Assembly (NCBI GenBank): GCA_905215575.1
Contig: CAJMQV010000002.1
Location: 32,443 to 96,442 of the forward strand
Direction of reading: 5' to 3'
DNA length: 64,000 nucleotides
Source: an uncultured bacterium
Lineage (GTDB): Bacteria; Bacteroidota; Bacteroidia; Bacteroidales; Bacteroidaceae
Positions within the stretch are counted from its first letter, which is position 1. Every line of letters starts with the position of its first letter. A model generated the notes under the pieces. It saw only the letters and a program-made list of their open reading frames with translations. It was not told where the DNA came from and did no database searches. Made by a program: the position numbers and the translations under genes. Positions 60,080-64,000 of this stretch are shown piece by piece.

Positions 60080-62005
60080 ATGGACTTGTTTGATTATCAG
60101 CGTAGAGAGACCTGCGAGGTGCAGATCGGCAGTACGCCTCTCGGCGGACAGAATCCGATACGGGTGCAGAGCATGACCAATACGGTGACTCTGGACACGG
60201 AGGCTTGCGTGGCTCAGACACTCCGCATCGCTCAGGCAGGCGGCGAGTATGTGCGCCTCACGACACAGGGAGTGCGCGAGGCTGAGAATCTGAAGAATAT
60301 CAATGCCGGAGTGCGTGCCGCAGGATGCGACGTGCCTCTCGTGGCCGACGTGCATTTCAATCCCCGTGTGGCCGATGTGGCTGCGGAATATGCCGAGAAG
60401 GTGCGCATCAATCCGGGCAATTACGTGGATTCTGCCCGAACCTTCAAGCAGCTGACTTATACCGACGAGGAATATGCGGCCGAGATCCGTAAGATAGAGG
60501 AGCGCTTTGTGCCGTTTCTCGACATCTGCCGCCGGAACCACACGGCCATCCGTATCGGAGTGAACCACGGTTCGCTGAGCGACCGCATCATGAGCCGCTA
60601 CGGAGACACGCCCGAAGGCATTGTGGAGAGCTGCATGGAGTTCCTGCGCATCTGTGTGAAGCAGGACTTCAAGGATGTGGTGATCTCCATCAAGGCCAGC
60701 AACACGGTGGTGATGGTGCAGAGCGTGCGTCTGCTCGTGCAGGTAATGGAGCAGGAGGGAATGAACTTCCCGATCCACCTGGGAGTGACCGAAGCCGGCG
60801 ACGGCGAGGACGGACGCATCAAGAGCGCCGTGGGAATCGGTGCCTTGCTGGCCGACGGTATCGGCGACACCATCCGCGTGTCTTTGAGTGAGGCGCCCGA
60901 AAACGAGATACCCGTGGCCCGCAAGCTGGTCGATTATGTCGTTCAGCGTCAGGGACACATCATGGTGCCGGGCATTGCCGCGGAGGATTTCAATTACGTA
61001 CGCCCCGTACGTCGCGTCACCCGTGCCGTAGGTAATATCGGTGGCGATCAGGTGCCGGTTGTGGTGGCCGACCGCATGGATCTGCAGGCTGCCGCCGCGC
61101 CGTCATCCGCCGGAGCTTCCGCTTCGCCATCCGCTGCCGGAGCTTCCGCTTCGCCATCCGTGCCCGACTTCCTGCCCGACTATATCTATTGCGGACAGAA
61201 TCTGCCCGAAAAGGAGCATCGCGAGCCGACGGCCTACATCGTGGATGCCGACTGCTGGACCGGCGAGGAGAATACTTATCCTGCCTTCCCGTACAACATG
61301 CTGCCGTTCATGGGACAGTGTCCTGCCAAACTGAAATTCCTTTTCCTGAGCTATGCCGCTCTGACCGAGGAGGTGCGTGCCTGCTTGAAATACCATCCCG
61401 AGGTGGTGATCATCGCGCAGAGCAACCACAAGAACCGTCTGGCCGAGTTCCGTGCCCTGATTCACGAACTCACCCGCAACGGACTGCAGAATCCGGTCAT
61501 CGTGTTCCAGCACTATGCCCACAGTCAGGAAGAGAAGGAAGACTTCCAGATAGAGAGCGCGGCCGATATGGGCGCTCTGCTCTTCGACGGCCTTTGCGAC
61601 GGAATCTATCTCTACAACAACGGCTCGCTGTCGCATCAGGACATTGATGCCACGGCATTCTCCATTCTGCAGGCGGCCCGTCAGCGCACCAGTAAGACGG
61701 AATATATTTCCTGTCCGGGCTGCGGACGTACGCTTTACGACCTGCAGGACACACTGGCCCGTGTGAAAGCCGCCACGGCGCATCTCAAGGGATTGAAGAT
61801 TGCCGTGATGGGCTGCATCGTAAACGGTCCGGGAGAAATGGCCGATGCCGACTACGGATATGTGGGTGCGGCCCGTGGAAAGGTGAGCCTCTACAAGAAA
61901 AAGGAATGTATCGAAAAGAATATTCCGGCCGAAGAAGCGGTGGAAAAACTCCTCCGTCTGATTCGCGACAACGGCGATGATCCCGAATATAACATCGGAC
62001 AATAA
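60080..62005 (+). CDS. ispG: 4-hydroxy-3-methylbut-2-enyl diphosphate synthase, large Bacteroidota form
   Basis: A 641-residue enzyme of the MEP isoprenoid pathway. N-terminal TIM barrel (VQSMTNTVTLDTEACVAQTLRIAQAGGEYVRLT) and C-terminal 4Fe-4S domain with ligand Cys in SCPGCGRTLYDLQ and GCIVNGPGEMADADYG. Between them (about 275-530) is the extra domain seen in plants, Chlamydia and Bacteroidota IspG, absent from the 370-residue E. coli form. Residues about 336-362 form a Ser/Ala/Pro linker built from a repeated 9-residue unit (see repeat). Follows purE by 4 bp. Confidence 0.94.
   Translation: MDLFDYQRRETCEVQIGSTPLGGQNPIRVQSMTNTVTLDTEACVAQTLRIAQAGGEYVRLTTQGVREAENLKNINAGVRAAGCDVPLVADVHFNPRVADVAAEYAEKVRINPGNYVDSARTFKQLTYTDEEYAAEIRKIEERFVPFLDICRRNHTAIRIGVNHGSLSDRIMSRYGDTPEGIVESCMEFLRICVKQDFKDVVISIKASNTVVMVQSVRLLVQVMEQEGMNFPIHLGVTEAGDGEDGRIKSAVGIGALLADGIGDTIRVSLSEAPENEIPVARKLVDYVVQRQGHIMVPGIAAEDFNYVRPVRRVTRAVGNIGGDQVPVVVADRMDLQAAAAPSSAGASASPSAAGASASPSVPDFLPDYIYCGQNLPEKEHREPTAYIVDADCWTGEENTYPAFPYNMLPFMGQCPAKLKFLFLSYAALTEEVRACLKYHPEVVIIAQSNHKNRLAEFRALIHELTRNGLQNPVIVFQHYAHSQEEKEDFQIESAADMGALLFDGLCDGIYLYNNGSLSHQDIDATAFSILQAARQRTSKTEYISCPGCGRTLYDLQDTLARVKAATAHLKGLKIAVMGCIVNGPGEMADADYGYVGAARGKVSLYKKKECIEKNIPAEEAVEKLLRLIRDNGDDPEYNIGQ
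61109..61162 (+). repeat. Two 27-bp in-frame direct repeats in ispG
   Basis: Units at 61109-61135 and 61136-61162 share 25 of 27 bases and encode AGASASPSA then AGASASPSV. A further partial copy (CCGTCATCC) lies just upstream. Confidence 0.9.
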
Positions 62006-62305
62006 CCGACCGGATTCCCCCCGGATAACTTCGTCCTTCTATTCCAGGGAAAGCCAATTACAGCCTTCCTTCGGGTGGTTCCTTTCGGAACTTCCTCTCG
62101 GCAAGCCAATCATGGCCTTCCCTTCGAGCGGTTCCTTTCGGATCATCCTCTCGGCAAGCCAATCACGGCCTTTCCTTCGGGCGGTTCCTTCCGGACCTTC
62201 CTCTCGGCAAGCTAATCATGGCCTTCCTTCGGGCAGTTCCTTTCGGATCTCTCCTCCGGACAAGACCATCCGGGAAAAAACAAAAATCAAGAAAATCAAG
62301 AAACA
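62006..62305. other. Intergenic region ispG-cysS
   Basis: 300 bases, mostly occupied by four degenerate 52-53 bp tandem units (62049-62262). The last 40 bases are A-rich and precede cysS. Frames crossing the repeats translate to unlike products because the unit is not a multiple of three, so it is not coding. Confidence 0.7.
62049..62262 (+). repeat. Four tandem 52-53 bp repeats
   Basis: Units begin at AAGCCAAT (62051), AAGCCAAT (62103), AAGCCAAT (62156) and AAGCTAAT (62209), with spacings 52, 53 and 53. Each carries a GGCCTTCC/TTCGG core, GGTTCCTTTCGGA and CCTCTCGGC. Units differ at several bases, so they are degenerate. Confidence 0.88.
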
Positions 62306-63793
62306 ATGGAACAGAAATTATTTGTTTACAATACTCTTTCGCGCAAGAAAGAAGAATTCAAGCCCATCACACCGGGACGCGTCGGTATGTACGTGTGCGG
62401 ACCGACCGTGTATGGCGATGCCCATCTGGGACACGCCCGTCCGGCGATTACTTTTGACGTGTTGTTCCGCTACTTGCAGCATATCGGTTACAAGGTTCGC
62501 TATGTGCGTAACATTACGGATGTGGGACATCTGGAGCACGATGCGGACGAGGGCGAGGACAAGATTGCCAAGAAGGCCCGTCTGGAGCAGCTGGAGCCTA
62601 TGGAGGTAGCTCAGTACTACACCAACCGCTTCCACGATGCCATGGCAGCGCTGAACGTGCTTCCGCCGAGCATCGAGCCGCATGCCACCGGACACATCAT
62701 CGAGCAGATTCAGCTGGTGAAGGAAATCATGGACAACGGCTATGCTTACGAGAGCGAGGGTAGTGTGTACTTTGATGTGCCCAAATATAATAAAGTTTAC
62801 CGTTACGGCAAACTCTCCGGACGTAATCTGGAAGATGTGATCAACAACTCACGTGAGCTGGACGGAGTAGGTGAGAAACACAATCAGGTGGACTTCGCCC
62901 TTTGGAAGTCAGCCCAGCCACAGCACATCATGCGCTGGCCGAGCCCGTGGAGCGACGGTTTCCCGGGATGGCACTGTGAGTGTACGGCTATGGGACGCAA
63001 GTATCTGGGCAATCACTTCGACATTCACGGAGGAGGTATGGATCTGATCTTCCCGCACCATGAGTGTGAAATCGCGCAGGCTGTGGCCAGTCAGGGTAGT
63101 GACATGGTGAACTATTGGATGCACAATAACATGATCACCATCAACGGACAGAAGATGGGTAAGAGTTTGGGCAACTTCATCACTTTGTCTCAATTCTTCA
63201 GCGGAGAGCATGAAAGTCTGGCACAGGCTTATTCGCCGATGACGATTCGTTTCTTTATTCTTCAGGCACACTACCGCAGCACGGTAGACTTCAGCAACGA
63301 GGCTCTGCAGGCCAGCGAGAAGGGTCTGTCCCGCCTGATGGAAGGCATGAAGAATCTGAAGCAGATCACTCCGGCAAACGCTCCGGGCAGTGTGACCATG
63401 GATTATGTGAATGAGCTCGAAAGCAAGTGTTACGAGGCCATGAACGATGACTTGAACACTCCGATTGTCATCAGTCATCTGTTTGATGTATGCCGTGTGC
63501 TCAATACGATTGTAGACAAGAAAGCCACCATCGACGCTCCGACATTGGAAGCGCTGACCAAGGTGTTTCACACCTTTGCTCTGGATATTCTGGGACTGAA
63601 GGAAGAAACGGGCAGCAACAGCGGTCGTGAAGAAGCTTTCGGTAAGGTGGTTGATATGTTGCTGGAGCAGCGTATGATTGCCAAGGCTAACAAGGATTGG
63701 GCTACCAGCGACAAGATTCGTGACAGTCTGGCCGAACTCGGATTTGAAGTGAAAGATACCAAGGACGGTTTCTCTTGGAAACTGAACCGATAA
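62306..63793 (+). CDS. cysS: Cysteinyl-tRNA synthetase
   Basis: A 495-residue class I synthetase. HIGH-type signature [18 protein letters not shown], zinc-binding Cys in [19 protein letters not shown] and [10 protein letters not shown], and KMSKS-equivalent KMGKSLGNF at about residue 280. The C-terminal helical anticodon-binding part is complete. It follows the repeat block and is the last gene before the window edge. Confidence 0.97.
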   Translation: MEQKLFVYNTLSRKKEEFKPITPGRVGMYVCGPTVYGDAHLGHARPAITFDVLFRYLQHIGYKVRYVRNITDVGHLEHDADEGEDKIAKKARLEQLEPMEVAQYYTNRFHDAMAALNVLPPSIEPHATGHIIEQIQLVKEIMDNGYAYESEGSVYFDVPKYNKVYRYGKLSGRNLEDVINNSRELDGVGEKHNQVDFALWKSAQPQHIMRWPSPWSDGFPGWHCECTAMGRKYLGNHFDIHGGGMDLIFPHHECEIAQAVASQGSDMVNYWMHNNMITINGQKMGKSLGNFITLSQFFSGEHESLAQAYSPMTIRFFILQAHYRSTVDFSNEALQASEKGLSRLMEGMKNLKQITPANAPGSVTMDYVNELESKCYEAMNDDLNTPIVISHLFDVCRVLNTIVDKKATIDAPTLEALTKVFHTFALDILGLKEETGSNSGREEAFGKVVDMLLEQRMIAKANKDWATSDKIRDSLAELGFEVKDTKDGFSWKLNR

Positions 63794-63880
63794 GTATCAG
63801 ATAAAGGCGCGGCGGGTGTGTCTGCATTAAGATGATCACACCGGAAAGTTGCGAAGTATAAACAGAATGCTGAAGGGGGC

Positions 63881-63919
63881 AGATATAGACTCAGATGTTG
63901 AAAAGATGAGTTTATATCT
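63881..63919 (+). repeat. Inverted repeat downstream of cysS
   Basis: AGATATAGACTCA (63881-63893) pairs with TGAGTTTATATCT (63907-63919), with one G-T pair. A longer outer GGGC/GCCC pair (about 63877 and 63926) may extend the stem. No T-run follows. Confidence 0.6.
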
Positions 63920-63945
63920 TGAGTGCCCTGAAAGATAAAAGAAAG

Positions 63946-64000
63946 GAGGGTGTGTCAAAATACCCTCTTGATAACAGAAGATCGCTATATAGCCGAACTT
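63946..64000. mobile_element. Possible insertion-sequence end at window edge
   Basis: GAGGGTGTGTCAAAATACCC (63946-63965) has the GGTGTGTCAAAA form seen at the ends of several transposase families in Bacteroidota. It also forms a small GAGGGT/ACCCTC hairpin and so could be a terminator or a transcript-end structure. The remaining 40 bases have no frame long enough to judge. Only one end is visible. Confidence 0.3.

Noticed and set aside
61103..62002. 299-residue minus-strand frame opposite ispG
   Set aside because: Shadow; ispG is certain on the + strand.
62049..62262. Tandem repeats as a CRISPR array
   Set aside because: Units are contiguous with no distinct spacers, degenerate, and there are no cas genes.
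62218..62457. 79-residue frame crossing the tandem repeats
   Set aside because: Changes frame relative to each repeat unit and overlaps cysS; non-coding.

Overview
The window looks like chromosomal core DNA from a member of the Bacteroidales, most likely the Bacteroidaceae (Bacteroides/Phocaeicola group). This is inferred from gene content and signals, not from any search. It carries Bacteroidota-restricted families (DUF3098, DUF4271, DUF2723, a large IspG with an inserted domain, an M28-type glutaminyl cyclase, and C-terminal tails ending in GIYIVNGKKV). Promoters resemble the Bacteroides TAnnTTTG -7 element, and ribosome-binding sites are mostly weak. About 52 protein genes, one tRNA, several strong hairpin terminators, one sigma-54-type promoter and one tandem-repeat block can be supported. 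No rRNA, CRISPR array, prophage or complete transposon was seen.

Layout. 1-3.0 kb (+): the 3' part of an MFS exporter, an AraC regulator and a free methionine-R-sulfoxide reductase. 3.1-15.5 kb (-): tRNA-Gln, tyrS, a TatD-like hydrolase, yidD, rnpA, hemD, DUF4271, a LOG-family gene, metK, folK, queA, truB, uppP, DUF3098, ftsX and miaB. These serve translation, tRNA modification, cofactor synthesis and the cell envelope. 15.9-31.2 kb (-): queG, a polysaccharide deacetylase, the 1103-residue DUF2723 membrane protein, a zinc-type ABC ATPase and binding protein without a permease, two membrane proteins, purD, a dipeptidyl peptidase IV, an RlmL-like methyltransferase, a serine acetyltransferase and a U32 (TrhP-like) protein. 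31.4-38.8 kb: dus (+), then (-) sufE, glutaminyl cyclase, a C26-M19 fusion peptidase, an Lrp regulator and three tandem FKBP isomerases.

38.8-47.1 kb is the most accessory-looking part. It holds an orphan FtsX/MacB-type permease behind a sigma-54-like promoter with two upstream palindromes, a sirtuin lacking the usual zinc cysteines, and a 54-residue rubredoxin. Next comes a three-gene operon: a secreted endonuclease I, a secreted choice-of-anchor protein sharing the endonuclease's C-terminal module, and a 51-residue peptide. 47.2-54.2 kb: a Na/Pi cotransporter, a nucleoside kinase fused to ThrRS-like domains, a Fur-family regulator, a PAP2 membrane protein, an epimerase and a cation-efflux protein. 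54.6-64 kb (+): rnr, rpoN, a degenerate PAP2 protein, purE, ispG and cysS. G+C is visibly raised in rpoN. Four 52-53 bp repeats lie between ispG and cysS, and the right edge may be entering an insertion sequence.

Links between genes. queA and queG both serve queuosine. uppP and ispG both serve isoprenoid carriers. rpoN encodes the sigma factor that would read the promoter of the orphan permease about 18 kb away. The glutaminyl cyclase fits several secreted proteins here whose predicted mature N-terminus is glutamine.
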